Assembly: GCA_035651815.1 (NCBI GenBank)
Contig: DASRFB010000089.1
Coordinates: 12,367 to 76,366 of the forward strand
DNA length: 64,000 bases
Source of the DNA: VBDM01 sp035651815
GTDB lineage: Bacteria > Pseudomonadota > Gammaproteobacteria > Burkholderiales > SG8-39
Direction: 5' to 3'
Shown: positions 1 to 10,473 of the stretch, one piece after another
Layout: each line of letters begins with the position of its first letter
Position numbering within the stretch: position 1 is the stretch's first letter
The notes under the pieces: generated by a model
The model's input: the letters and a program-made list of their open reading frames with translations, nothing else
Databases searched by the model: none
What the model was told of the DNA's origin: nothing
Made by a program: the position numbers and the translations under genes

Positions 1-1047
1 GCCGTGCCGCACGTCGCCCGGCCGGCAGCCCATGAAGACGTGCAGCATCTCGGTCGAGCCGATGGTGTTGATGACGTCGGTGCCCATGCGCTCGGCCCAG
101 CGCGTGCTGATCTCCGCCGGCAGCGCCTCGCCCGCCGACACGCACAGGCGCAGCGCGAGCGCGCCTTTCTTCGGCAGCTCGGGGCTCGCGAGCATCGCCG
201 CGTACAGCGTCGGCACGCCGTAGAACAGGCTGGCGCGATGCTCGGCGAGGCGCTTGAACACCACGGCGGGCGTCGGCCGCTCGGCGGTCAGCACCGCGGT
301 CGCGCCGACCGCCATCGTGAACGACATCGCGTTCCCGAGGCCGTACGCGAAGAACAGCTTCGCCGCCGAGTACACGACGTCGTCCTCGCGCACGCCGACG
401 AAGGCGCGGCCGAAGAGCTCGGCCGTGAGGATCATGCTCGAGTGCAGGTGCACCGTGCCCTTGGGCGCGCCGGTCGAGCCCGACGAATACAGCCAGAAGC
501 ACGCGTCGTCGCTCGTGGTCGGCGCGGGCTCGAACGCCGGCGCCCCCTTCGCGAGCACGTCGCGCAGGGCGATCTGCCCCTTCGCATCCGCCCCCGACAC
601 GATCACGCTCTTCAGGAACGGCAGCCTGCCCACGAGCGGAGCAAACTGCGGCCAGAGCTGCTCGGAGACGATCAGGCCCTTGGCGCGGCTGTCCGAGAGC
701 ATGTACTCGTAGTCGCGGGTCGTGAGCAGCGTGTTCACGGCGATCGGCACGATGCCCGCCTTGATGCAGCCCAGGAACGCCGTCGGGAAGTCCACGGTAT
801 CGAGCAACGCGACCAGCACGCGCTGCTCCATGTCGAAGCCGAGCGCGCGCATGCCGCCGGCGAACCGGTTCACACGCTCGGCGAGCTGGCCGTACGTGGT
901 GCGGCCGGCGTCGTCGATGAATGCGACCTTGCCCGCGCGCCCGCCCGCGAGGTTGCGCTCGATCAGGTCGTGGGCGGCGTTGTAGTCGCGCGGGACCTGG
1001 ACGCGCGGCGGGCTCGCGGAATGGTCGGCGGTGCTGAGTGACGCCAA
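1..1047 (-). CDS. bclA: Benzoate-CoA ligase, partial (3' end outside window)
   Basis: Activates benzoate to benzoyl-CoA with ATP, the entry step of the box pathway. The 349 visible residues carry the adenylate-forming P-loop (SSGSTGAPKG, near residue 185), the block FFAYGLGNAMSF and a following FYGVPTLYAA stretch, all typical of benzoate/4-hydroxybenzoate-CoA ligases. The C-terminal A8-A10 motifs lie beyond the left edge. The start is inferred as TTG at 1047: the frame has no ATG nearby, and GGAGGAA lies 7 nt upstream (1055-1061). It follows the gamma-glutamyltransferase homologue and flavodoxin genes on the same strand, back to back with boxRCB, so a benzoate role is well supported. Substrate could also be a substituted benzoate. 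Confidence 0.9.
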   Translation of the reverse strand, partial: MASLSTADHSASPPRVQVPRDYNAAHDLIERNLAGGRAGKVAFIDDAGRTTYGQLAERVNRFAGGMRALGFDMEQRVLVALLDTVDFPTAFLGCIKAGIVPIAVNTLLTTRDYEYMLSDSRAKGLIVSEQLWPQFAPLVGRLPFLKSVIVSGADAKGQIALRDVLAKGAPAFEPAPTTSDDACFWLYSSGSTGAPKGTVHLHSSMILTAELFGRAFVGVREDDVVYSAAKLFFAYGLGNAMSFTMAVGATAVLTAERPTPAVVFKRLAEHRASLFYGVPTLYAAMLASPELPKKGALALRLCVSAGEALPAEISTRWAERMGTDVINTIGSTEMLHVFMGCRPGDVRHG

Positions 1048-1078
1048 GCGGATCTTCCTCCGGCGCCGATTCTAGCGC

Positions 1079-2704
1079 TCAATAGCCAATCGCCGCGCCG
1101 TCGCTGCGCGGGTCGGAGCCGCCGGCGAGCGTGCCGGCCAGGGGATCGAGCGTGATGCCGTGCGCATGGCCCGCGATCTCGTTCCAGGCCGGCCAGCGGT
1201 TCACGGTATGCCCGCGGCGCTCGAGCTCGCGCAGCGTCGCCTCGGGGAAGCGGCCTTCCATGTTGAGCAGGTCGCGCGGCTCGCCCAGCAGGAACCGGCC
1301 CGACAGCCAGCGCGGCGCCTCGAGCGCCGCCTGGATGTCGCGGCCCTGGTCGATCAGCGCGACGTAGGTCTGCAGATGGATCTGCGGCTGGCCGTCCGCA
1401 CCCATGCAGCCGACGACGTGCGAGGGCCTGCCCTCGCGCAATGCCATCGAAGCGATGAGGGTGTGCATCGGGCGCTTTCCCGCCTCGAGCCGGTTCGGGT
1501 GCTGCGGATCGAGCGAGAAGTACGCCGAGCGGTTCTGCAGCACGATGCCCGTGTCGCCCGCGACCACGCCCGACCCGAACGTCGAATAAAGGCTGTGCAC
1601 CAGCGCGACGGCGTTCCCTTGCGCGTCGGCCGCGGCGAGGAACACGGTGTCGCCGGCGAGCGTGCCGTACGAAGGGATGCGGTCCCAGGCGAGCGCGCGC
1701 TTCGGATCCATCAGCTCCGCGCGCCGGCCCGCGTACGCCTTCGACACGAGGCGATCCGTCGGCACAGGATGATGCTCGGGATCCGCGAGCAGGTGGTCGC
1801 GGTCGTGGTAGGCGATCTGCTTGGCCTGGACGAGCAGGTGCACGAGGTCGGGCCCGAGCGGGTCCATGCGCGCGACGTCGTGCGGCTCGACGAGGTTCAG
1901 CATCTCGAGGACGGTGAACCCTTGCGTCGGCGGCGGCGTCTCGAGGATCTCGACGCCGCGGTAGCTGCCGCGGAGCGGCTCGCCCCACGGCGCGTCCTGG
2001 GCGCGGAAGTCGCCCTCGTCGAAGAACCCGCCGTGCGCGCGCGCGAACGCCGCGAGCGCGAGCGCCGTCTCGCCGCCGTAGAAGCCGTTTTCGCCCTCGC
2101 CCGCGATGCGCTCGAGGACGCGTGCGAGCCCGGGATTGGAGAGCCGCGCCCCGGGTCGGGGCGCCTCGCCGCCGCGCAGGAACAGGGCGCGCGCGTCGTC
2201 GTTGAGGAAGCCCTCGCCGCGGGCGTAGTCGATCCAGCTCGCGAGACGCCCCGACACCGGGAAGCCTTCGCGCGCGTAGGCGAGGGCGTCGGCGAGCGAG
2301 CGCGCGAGCGGCACGCGCCCGTATTCCCGGTGCGCGGCGCACCAGCTGCGCACCGATCCCGGGACGGTCAGCGTCGCGGGCAGCACGCCCCTCAGCGGAA
2401 TCTCCTTCAGCCCCCGCGAGCCGAACCAGTCGATGCCCGCCGAGCGCGCGGCGCGTCCGCCGCCCGCGAGGTAGCGCGTCCGGCGCGAGCGCGCGTCGTG
2501 GATCAGCCAGAACGCATCGCCGCCGATCCCGGTCATGTGCGGATAGACGACCGACAGCACGGCGCTCGTGGCGATCGCCGCGTCGACGGCCGAGCCGCCC
2601 GCGCGCAGCACGTCCACGCCGGCGGCCGAGGCGAGCGCGTGCGGGGAAGTCACCAGGCCGCGCGCGGCGAGCGTCGGCGGCCGGCCGGTCTCGATCTTGA
2701 ACAT
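1079..2704 (-). CDS. Gamma-glutamyltransferase family protein (Ntn hydrolase)
   Basis: 541 residues, full length for the family. The N-terminal block (RGLVTSPHALASAAGVDVL, then GGSAVDAAIA and GIGGDAFWLI) is the usual start of the large subunit. The autoprocessing nucleophile is most likely Thr353 in GDTVFLAAADAQGN, followed by STFGSGVV. No signal peptide is visible, so it is probably cytoplasmic, unlike periplasmic E. coli Ggt, and nearer the YwrD-like branch. It lies between the flavodoxin and the benzoate-CoA ligase genes with short gaps (25 and 31 nt). Why it sits in a benzoate locus is not clear; hydrolysis of a gamma-glutamyl or amide conjugate is only a guess. Confidence 0.85.
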   Translation of the reverse strand: MFKIETGRPPTLAARGLVTSPHALASAAGVDVLRAGGSAVDAAIATSAVLSVVYPHMTGIGGDAFWLIHDARSRRTRYLAGGGRAARSAGIDWFGSRGLKEIPLRGVLPATLTVPGSVRSWCAAHREYGRVPLARSLADALAYAREGFPVSGRLASWIDYARGEGFLNDDARALFLRGGEAPRPGARLSNPGLARVLERIAGEGENGFYGGETALALAAFARAHGGFFDEGDFRAQDAPWGEPLRGSYRGVEILETPPPTQGFTVLEMLNLVEPHDVARMDPLGPDLVHLLVQAKQIAYHDRDHLLADPEHHPVPTDRLVSKAYAGRRAELMDPKRALAWDRIPSYGTLAGDTVFLAAADAQGNAVALVHSLYSTFGSGVVAGDTGIVLQNRSAYFSLDPQHPNRLEAGKRPMHTLIASMALREGRPSHVVGCMGADGQPQIHLQTYVALIDQGRDIQAALEAPRWLSGRFLLGEPRDLLNMEGRFPEATLRELERRGHTVNRWPAWNEIAGHAHGITLDPLAGTLAGGSDPRSDGAAIGY

Positions 2705-2729
2705 CGCCGCGATTTTAGTGGCGCCCCGC

Positions 2730-3209
2730 TCAGGCCGCCTGCCGCAGGCGCTCGCGCGCGAGCGCGATCCAGTCGCGCGCCCAGCCGACCGCGATCTCCT
2801 CGGGCATGGTGCCCGCGCTCGCGTCGTGCAGCATGATCTCGCCGATGCGAAGCGCTCCGAGCTCCGCGAGCACGGCGTCGAAGCGCCGGCCGCCGTTGCA
2901 GAAGGTGTCGGCGTAGGTGCGGTCGCCCAGGGCGATCACGCCGTAGCGCACTGCCGCGAGATCGGGGCGCGCGGTCCTCAGCGACTCGTACAGTCCGCGC
3001 GCGTTGTCGGGAACGTCACCCTGCCCGTACGTCGAGCTGCACACGAGGAACAGGCCGCCACCGGAGAAGACGGCGGCGTCGAGACCGTCCATGGGCACGA
3101 CCCTGACGCGCGTGTGCTCGTCGCCCAGGGTCAGCTCGACTTCCTGCGCGACCGATTGCGCTGTGCCGGTCATGGTGCCCACGAGAATCATGAGGTCGAG
3201 GTCTTGCAT
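2730..3209 (-). CDS. Flavodoxin-domain protein (MioC-like)
   Basis: 159 residues, a stand-alone flavodoxin fold. The FMN phosphate loop GTMTGTAQSVAQEV is at residues 11-24. The aromatic FMN-stacking segments CSSTYGQGDVPDNA and ALGDRTYADTFCNGG follow in the expected order. It is predicted to be a cytoplasmic one-electron carrier. It is first of a leftward gene set facing boxR across about 60 bp of shared regulatory DNA. BoxB needs electrons, normally from BoxA, and BoxA is not in this window. A role as an electron carrier for BoxB or another oxygenase is therefore possible but unproven. Confidence 0.85.
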   Translation of the reverse strand: MQDLDLMILVGTMTGTAQSVAQEVELTLGDEHTRVRVVPMDGLDAAVFSGGGLFLVCSSTYGQGDVPDNARGLYESLRTARPDLAAVRYGVIALGDRTYADTFCNGGRRFDAVLAELGALRIGEIMLHDASAGTMPEEIAVGWARDWIALARERLRQAA

Positions 3210-3265
3210 CGCCGGTTATTATGCACGATACTGCACGTTATCGCATCGAAGAGCAGTATAGTGCA
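3205..3265. promoter_or_regulatory. Cluster of TGCA boxes, candidate BoxR operator
   Basis: Four TGCA elements start at 3205, 3222, 3232 and 3262. The last three are 10 and 30 bp apart, so they lie on one helix face. TGCACG at 3232 and AGTGCA near 3260 face each other as an inverted pair around an AT-richer core, with a TATAGT -10-like element at 3257-3262. BzdR/BoxR regulators are known to bind repeated TGCA motifs and to release them with benzoyl-CoA. That this cluster is the operator here is inference. The boxes overlap the 5' end of the longest boxR reading frame. Confidence 0.55.
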
Positions 3266-4092
3266 ACCGTGTCCGACCTCGCGATAAACTTTAAGAAACG
3301 ATCCCATCTGTCTGAAGATAAATCGGATAAAGAGCTACTGTCCCGGCTCGGCGGACGCGTGCGCGCTGCGCGGGCGACGCGCACCATGACCCGCAAGGAT
3401 CTCGCGCGCGATTCGGGAATCTCCGAGCGCTACCTCGCCCAGCTCGAGTCGGGCCGCGGCAATACCTCGATCCTCGTCCTGCGCCGGGTCGCCGACGCGC
3501 TGCGAGTCCCGCTCGAGCACCTCGTCCGCGACGAAGGAATCCGTGACCGGCGGTACGATCGCGTGGCCCTCATCGGCCTGCGCGGCGCCGGCAAGTCCAC
3601 GCTCGGCGGGCGCCTGGCGAAGGCGCTGAGCGCGCCCTTCGTCGAGCTCGATCGCGAGGTGGAGCGGGAGGCCGGCACCGGCCTTTCCGAGATCTTCCTG
3701 CTCTACGGCCAAGCCGGGTACCGACGTTACGAGAAGCGCTGCCTCGAGCAGGTGCTGGCGGCGAACCGCCGCGTGGTGCTCGCCACCGGCGGCAGCATCG
3801 TGTCGGAGCCGGCGACCTACGACCTGCTCCGTGCCGAGTGTCTGACCGTGTGGCTCAAAGCCGCTCCCGAGGAGCACATGGCCCGCGTCCTCGCGCAGGG
3901 CGACACGCGTCCCATGGCGGGATCCAGGGAAGCGATGGGCGACCTGCGGCGTATCCTGGCGGATCGCGCCCCGCTCTACGGCCGGGCCGACGTCACCGTC
4001 GACACCGCCGGCAAGTCGGTCGAGCAAAGCCTCGCCGAGCTGCGCAAGGCGGTGTCCGCGCAACCTTCGATGAGCCGAGGACAGGACACACC

Positions 4093-4096
<4 letters not shown>
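3221..4096 (+). CDS. boxR: BoxR: XRE repressor with shikimate-kinase-like benzoyl-CoA sensor domain
   Basis: Predicted repressor of aerobic benzoate catabolism that senses benzoyl-CoA. An XRE-type helix-turn-helix (RKDLARDSGISERYLAQLES, near residues 58-77) is followed by a shikimate-kinase-like domain with P-loop GLRGAGKST near residue 119. This architecture is diagnostic of BzdR/BoxR. The coordinates use the first ATG. The true start may be GTG at 3269, because the TGCA operator boxes and a -10-like element lie in between; neither start has a clear ribosome binding site. Its stop overlaps the boxC start as ATGA, so boxR, boxC and boxB are probably one transcript and BoxR probably autoregulates. 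Confidence 0.9.
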
Positions 4097-5756
<1,660 letters not shown>

Positions 5757-5760
<4 letters not shown>

Positions 5761-7187
5761 CCGCGATCGACTACTCCGAGAAGATTCCCAACAACATCGA
5801 CCTCGCCAACGACCGCGCGCTGCAGCGCGCGCTCGAGCACTGGCAGCCGCGATTCCTCGACTGGTGGCGGGAGATGGGCCCGAGCGACTTCGCGGGCGCC
5901 GACGTCTACCTGCGCACCGCGGTCGGCGTCGACGCGCAGGGCTGGGCGCACTACGGCACGGTCAAGATGCCGGAGTACCGCTGGGGCATCTTCCTCGCCG
6001 ACGCGATCCCGGACCGCAGGATCGGCTTCGGCGACGCGCTCGGACAACCCGTGTGGCAGCAGATCCCGGGCGAGTTCCGGTCGCAGTTCCGCCGGCTCAT
6101 CGTCACGCAGGGCGACACCGAGCCCGCCTCGGTCGAGCAGCAGCGCAGGCTCGGCCTCGCCTGCCCGTCGCTCTACGACCTGCGCAACCTGTTCCAGGTC
6201 AACGTCGAGGAGGGACGGCACCTCTGGGCGATGGTGTATCTCCTGCACGCGTATTTCGGGCGCGACGGCCGCGAGGAGGCCGAAGAGCTGCTCGCGCGGC
6301 ACTCGGGCGACGTCGACAAGCCGCGCATCCTCGGGACGTTCAACGAGCCGATCGAGGACTGGCTATCGTTCTTCTGCTTCACGTATTTCACCGACCGCGA
6401 CGGCAAGTTCCAGCTGAAGAGCCTCGCGGAGTCCGCGTTCGATCCGCTCGCGCGCACCTGCCGCTTCATGCTCACCGAGGAAGCGCACCACATGTTCGTG
6501 GGCGAGACCGGGATCGGCCGCGTCGTCAGGCGCGCGCTCGAGGCGATGAAGGAAGCCGGGTCGGACGACCCGGACGCCGTGCGGCGTCGCGGCGCGATCG
6601 ACCTCCCGCTCCTGCAGCGGTATCTGAACTTCTGGTTCAGCTCCTCGCTCGACCTGTTCGGGTCCGAAGTCTCGTCGAACGCGGCGAGCACGTTCGCGAC
6701 CGGCATCAAGGGAAGGCCGGACGAGACCACGCAATACCAGGATCATCTGTGCGCGGACGCGGCGTTCGAGCTCGAGCAGCCCGACGGGCGCGGCGGCGTG
6801 GCCGCCGAATCGGTTCCCATGCGCAACGCCATGAACGAGCTGGTCCGCAACGCCTACGTCAAGGACTGCGAGATCGGCGTCAAGCGCTGGAACCTGCAAA
6901 TCCAGCGCGCGGGGCACGACTTCCGCCTGTCGCTGCCGAGTCCGCGCTTCCGGCGCGGCATCGGCGTCTGGGCCGGCGTGCCGACCGACCTGGAAGGCCG
7001 GCCCATCGACCGCGGCGAGTTCGAGCGCCGCGTGCCGCAATGGCTGCCGAGCGCCGAGGACAAGGCCTACGTGCGCGGGCTGATGCAGCGCGTCGTCGAG
7101 CCGGGGAAGATGGCCGCGTGGATCGCCCCGCCCGAGCGCGGCATCAACAATCTCCCCTTGGACTACGAGTACGTTCGGCTGAGCTAG
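5757..7187 (+). CDS. boxB: BoxB: benzoyl-CoA 2,3-epoxidase, oxygenase component
   Basis: Diiron oxygenase that epoxidises benzoyl-CoA using O2 and electrons normally delivered by BoxA. 476 residues, close to the usual 473. The carboxylate/histidine metal-ligand segments are present: NVEEGRHLWAMVYLLHAYF and LTEEAHHMFVGETG. The strongly conserved start (SEKIPNNIDLANDRALQRAL) fits the family. The gene follows boxC with an ATGA overlap and ends the rightward operon. BoxA (reductase) and BoxD (aldehyde dehydrogenase) are absent here and would have to lie elsewhere. Confidence 0.95.
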
Positions 7188-7218
7188 TCGCGGCGCCTCG
7201 CGGCCGCGCGCCGCGCGC

Positions 7219-7626
7219 CTATTGCTTGCCTTCCAGCCGCAGCAGCGCGCGCACCATCTCCAGCACCATCTTCTTGTGCGGGTCGCCGAGGAGCTCGAAC
7301 TTCTTCGCCACCCAGGCATGGTCCACGTTGTAGCTGGTGCTCTCCTGGCGCGCGAGCGCGTGGCCGTCCTTGCGGTCCTCTCCGCCGAAGCGCAGCCACT
7401 GCGGCGAGACCTCGAGCCACGAGGCGAGCGCGCGGACCTTGTCCTGCGACGGCAGCGCGCGCCCATCGAGCCACTTGCGCACGGCCTGCGCGGTCACCGG
7501 GTCGCCGTCGAAGCGCAGATTGAACTCGCGCGCGATCTTGGTCGGGCTTTCGCTCTCCGAGCGCGCCCGGCGCATAGCCTCTTTGAGACGTCTGCTGAAA
7601 CTGAGTTTTTCATCGACGATGGTCAT
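7219..7626 (-). CDS. XRE-like helix-turn-helix regulator
   Basis: 135 residues from the ATG at 7626. The first half is a lambda-repressor-like DNA-binding domain (SPTKIAREFN, then VTAQAVRKWLDGRALPSQDK, then SWLEVSPQWLRFG). The C-terminal half (VAKKFELLGDPHKKMVLEMV) is short and helical, with no recognised ligand domain. A 13-residue upstream extension is possible but would run through the palindrome at 7627-7648, so the shorter start is preferred. Its targets are unknown; the palindrome at its start suggests autoregulation. It converges with boxB and diverges from the diguanylate cyclase gene. Confidence 0.8.
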   Translation of the reverse strand: MTIVDEKLSFSRRLKEAMRRARSESESPTKIAREFNLRFDGDPVTAQAVRKWLDGRALPSQDKVRALASWLEVSPQWLRFGGEDRKDGHALARQESTSYNVDHAWVAKKFELLGDPHKKMVLEMVRALLRLEGKQ

Positions 7627-7648
7627 GCTTGGCAAAGTATCACCAAGC
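7627..7648. promoter_or_regulatory. Palindrome GCTTGG-N10-CCAAGC, candidate operator
   Basis: A perfect 6-bp inverted repeat with a 10-nt spacer abuts the ATG of the XRE regulator gene, where a repressor would block initiation. The arms are about 16 bp centre to centre, suitable for a dimer. The assignment is inference; I saw no second copy in the adjacent gap. Confidence 0.4.
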
Positions 7649-7787
7649 GCGAGAGGAGACGACAACCGGCAGTTGCTTTACACAGTAACTATCGGTAAGA
7701 TTCATGAGAAACTCGACGTCGCGGCCGGCCCCGATGCGTGCGGTCCTGTCCGCCCTTTCGTCTTCGTCTTCCTCGAGGAAATGTGCG

Positions 7788-8693
7788 ATGACGTGGCGCA
7801 AGCACGATCTCTCCGAGGTGATCGAGCAGGTCCCGATCGGCGTGGCGGTCACGCTGCCGCTGGGCACGGTCGAATACGCCAATCCCCGGCTGCTCGAGCT
7901 GCTGCAGGTCGATGCCGGCCGCGTGCTCGGTGCCCTGCTGCGCGATTTCCGCGCGTCCGCGAGCGCTTCGCGCGACCACGCCATCCGCCGCCGCCTATGC
8001 GCCGGCGCGTCGTGGCAGGGCGAGACGCAGGTGCGCACCGCGGGCGGCGAGGTGCGTCACGTGCTGGAATCGGTGTTTCCCCTGCGCGACCGCAGCGGCC
8101 GGCTGACGCACTTCATCCACTTCCTGCAGGACATGGGAGCGCTGGAGGCCGCCGAGACGCTGTCGAGCCTCGCGTACTACGACAGCCTCACGGGGCTGCC
8201 CAACCGCAATCTCTTCAACGACCGGCTGTCGCGGGCGATCGCGGCCGCGCGCCGGCGGCACGGCGGCTTCTCGCTGTTGTATGTCGACGTCGACCGCTTC
8301 AAGGAAGTGAACGACACGCGCGGCCACGACGCGGGCGACGAGCTGCTGCGGCAGGTCGCGTTGCGGCTGCAGAAGTCGCTGCGCAAGATCGACACCGTCG
8401 CGCGGCTGGGCGGCGACGAGTTCGTCGTCATCCTCGACCAGGTGTCCGACGAGGCGCAGGCGGCGAAGATCGCCGCCAAGATCCTCGCTTCGTGCAGCGG
8501 CCAGTACGCGCTCGAGGGCGCGACGTGCAACGTCACCCTGAGCCTGGGCATCAGCCGCTATCCGCGCGATGCGGTCGAGGTCGAATCGCTCGTGAAATGC
8601 GCCGACAAGGCGATGTACCGCGCGAAGGCTTCCGGCGGCAACGACTTCCGGCTGCGCGACCCGGTGCACCGTCACCGCTACCGCGCCGCGTAG
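7788..8693 (+). CDS. PAS-GGDEF diguanylate cyclase
   Basis: Predicted to make cyclic-di-GMP from two GTP. About 301 residues: an N-terminal PAS-like sensor (EQVPIGVAVTLPLGTVEYAN onward, residues 1-115) and a GGDEF domain (about 120-295). The active-site motif GGDEF is at 208-212, preceded by RKID at 199-202, exactly the RxxD product-inhibition site five residues upstream. The metal/GTP segment DVDRFKEVNDTRGHDAGD is intact. No membrane segment is seen, so it is cytoplasmic. Start chosen at 7788 because GAGGAA lies 7 nt upstream; an in-frame ATG at 7704 is less likely. Its 3' end overlaps apbE by 16 bp, convergently. Confidence 0.92.
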   Translation: MTWRKHDLSEVIEQVPIGVAVTLPLGTVEYANPRLLELLQVDAGRVLGALLRDFRASASASRDHAIRRRLCAGASWQGETQVRTAGGEVRHVLESVFPLRDRSGRLTHFIHFLQDMGALEAAETLSSLAYYDSLTGLPNRNLFNDRLSRAIAAARRRHGGFSLLYVDVDRFKEVNDTRGHDAGDELLRQVALRLQKSLRKIDTVARLGGDEFVVILDQVSDEAQAAKIAAKILASCSGQYALEGATCNVTLSLGISRYPRDAVEVESLVKCADKAMYRAKASGGNDFRLRDPVHRHRYRAA

Positions 8694-9730
8694 CGGCCGC
8701 GCTGCTCCGGCGCGCCCGCGGCGCGCAGCCGCGCCCGGAGCGGCGCCGTCATGTGCGCGACTCCGTCCGAATCGACGAGCAGCGCGCCGGCGACGCCCAT
8801 GTGCATTGCCGCCTCGCGCCAGCCCTCGCGTCCAGCGATGAAGATCGGCTTCGACGCCGCGTCCGAGAGCGCTCCCGCTTCCGGTCCCGGCGCGACCAGC
8901 ACCGTGACCGATTCGACGCCGCACACCGGATACCCGGTGCGCGGGTCGATGATGTGCGCGTAGCGCCGGCCCGCGATCTCGTAGTAGCGGCGATAGTCGC
9001 CCGAGGTGCCCATCGCCTCGCCGTCTCGCAGCTCGAGCGTGCCGAGCGTGCCCGCGCCGCGAGGCGCCTCGATCGCGACCCGCCACGGCCTGTTCCCCGC
9101 CTCGCCGAGCGCCATCACGTTGCCGCCGACGTCGATGAGAGCGTTCGCCACGCCGCGCGCGTGCAGGATGCGCGCCGCGCGGTCGAGCGCGTAGCCCTTG
9201 GCGTAGCCGCCGAAGTCGAGCTGCACGAGCGGATTGGCGCTCGTCACGATGTCGCCCGCGACGCGCAGGTCCGCCATGCGCGGACGCGCGCCCGCGAGGC
9301 GTTCGATGTCGGACGCGCCGGGAAGCGGTCCGCCGGGCGTGTCGCGATGGAAGTTCCAGAGCGCGACCAGGCGTCCGATCGCCGGGTCGAACGCGCCGTC
9401 CGAGCGCGCCTCGAGGCGCTGCGCGCGCACGATCAGCTCGGCGATCTCGGGCGTGGTCCGGATGGTGCGGTCGCCGCGCGCGATCGCGGCGTTCAGCGCG
9501 ACGAGCGGTCCCGGCTGCCACGCGTGCAGCTCGCGGTGCAGGCGATCGAACTCGTGCAGCACCGCGCCGGCCGCATCGTGCGCCGCGGCCGCGTCGTCGC
9601 CGACGATGGTGATCTTCGCGATCGTCCCGAACACGTAAGAGGCGGCACGATACTCCGCGCCCGCGGCGGGCCGAAACGCGAGCGCGACGCACAGCCACAG
9701 CAGCCATATTTCCGGGCGCGCGCGCGGCAT
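8678..9730 (-). CDS. apbE: ApbE: FAD:protein FMN transferase
   Basis: Attaches FMN from FAD to a threonine of exported flavoproteins. 350 residues with an N-terminal hydrophobic export signal (WLLWLCVALAFRPAAGA). It then has FGTIAKITI, SDGAFDPAIGRLVALWNFH, LDFGGYAKGYALDRA, IDVGGNVMALG and YAHIIDPRTGYPV, the ApbE signature blocks including the Mg/FAD site. It is last in a leftward operon of porin, FMN-binding protein, PepSY protein and ApbE; the FMN-binding protein has a matching flavinylation motif. Start ATG at 9730, 5 nt after the PepSY stop. Confidence 0.93.
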   Translation of the reverse strand: MPRARPEIWLLWLCVALAFRPAAGAEYRAASYVFGTIAKITIVGDDAAAAHDAAGAVLHEFDRLHRELHAWQPGPLVALNAAIARGDRTIRTTPEIAELIVRAQRLEARSDGAFDPAIGRLVALWNFHRDTPGGPLPGASDIERLAGARPRMADLRVAGDIVTSANPLVQLDFGGYAKGYALDRAARILHARGVANALIDVGGNVMALGEAGNRPWRVAIEAPRGAGTLGTLELRDGEAMGTSGDYRRYYEIAGRRYAHIIDPRTGYPVCGVESVTVLVAPGPEAGALSDAASKPIFIAGREGWREAAMHMGVAGALLVDSDGVAHMTAPLRARLRAAGAPEQRGRYAAR

Positions 9731-9735
9731 GCGGC

Positions 9736-10473
9736 TCAGCGCCTGCGGCGGTGCGACGCGAACATCCACGCGCCGCTCGCCGCGAGCGCGATCAACACGA
9801 CGGCGATCGCGTCGACCGCGAGGGGGCCGTAGCGCCCGGCGATGCGTCCGCTGTGGAGATCGAGCAGCAGCCGCTGCATCGGGATCCCGGGCGTGAGCAG
9901 CGCGGCGTAGCGCTCGCGCTCGGCGCCCGAGAGCGCGACCGGCGCGGACCAGGAGACGTTCGCGTCCCGCGCGGACTGCCACGACATCGCGTCGGCGCTC
10001 GCGAACGTCCCGGCGGGCGTGCGCAACAGCAGCTCGCCGCCGTCGGCGCCGACCGACTCGATCGGGACCGCGGGCAGCGCGCGCCCCTCGAGCCGATCGA
10101 CCAGCCTGCCGTCGCCGCGCAGCAGGTACAGCGACCCCGAGCAGGCGACGATCAGCACGTCGCCCAGCTCGACGAAGCCGAGCGGCTGCGGCCGCTCGTC
10201 GCCCGCGGGGCGCGCGTCGAGGAGCCAGCGGCCGTTCGCCGCGACCAGCTCGTGCGATCCGGCGCGAAACACCGCGCGCGGCGGCTCGGCCGCGATGCCG
10301 TACCAGCGGTCGAGCCATTCGCTGTGGACGCGCGCGCCGTCGAGTCCTAGCACGTCGCCGTGGTTGGCGATCACGCCCGTCACCGCGAGCAGAAGGAAGA
10401 ACACCGCCGCGGCGAAGCCGATGCGCGCGTGCCAGCGCCGCAGCTGCCGCAGGAGATGGAGCCGGGGCGACAT
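9736..10473 (-). CDS. PepSY-associated transmembrane protein
   Basis: 245 residues. An N-terminal RRWHARIGFAAAVFFLLLAV membrane helix with the HARIG/H motif typical of PepSY-TM proteins is followed by a periplasmic part of about 170 residues. A second helix lies near the C-terminus (AVDAIAVVLIALAASGAWMF) before a basic tail. The segment LLDLHSGRIAGRYGPLAVD matches the usual heme-adjacent DLHxG block of this family. Such proteins are thought to pass electrons across the inner membrane. It sits directly between the FMN-binding protein (stop touching this start) and apbE, so a membrane redox role in iron uptake is the best inference. Confidence 0.82.
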   Translation of the reverse strand: MSPRLHLLRQLRRWHARIGFAAAVFFLLLAVTGVIANHGDVLGLDGARVHSEWLDRWYGIAAEPPRAVFRAGSHELVAANGRWLLDARPAGDERPQPLGFVELGDVLIVACSGSLYLLRGDGRLVDRLEGRALPAVPIESVGADGGELLLRTPAGTFASADAMSWQSARDANVSWSAPVALSGAERERYAALLTPGIPMQRLLLDLHSGRIAGRYGPLAVDAIAVVLIALAASGAWMFASHRRRR

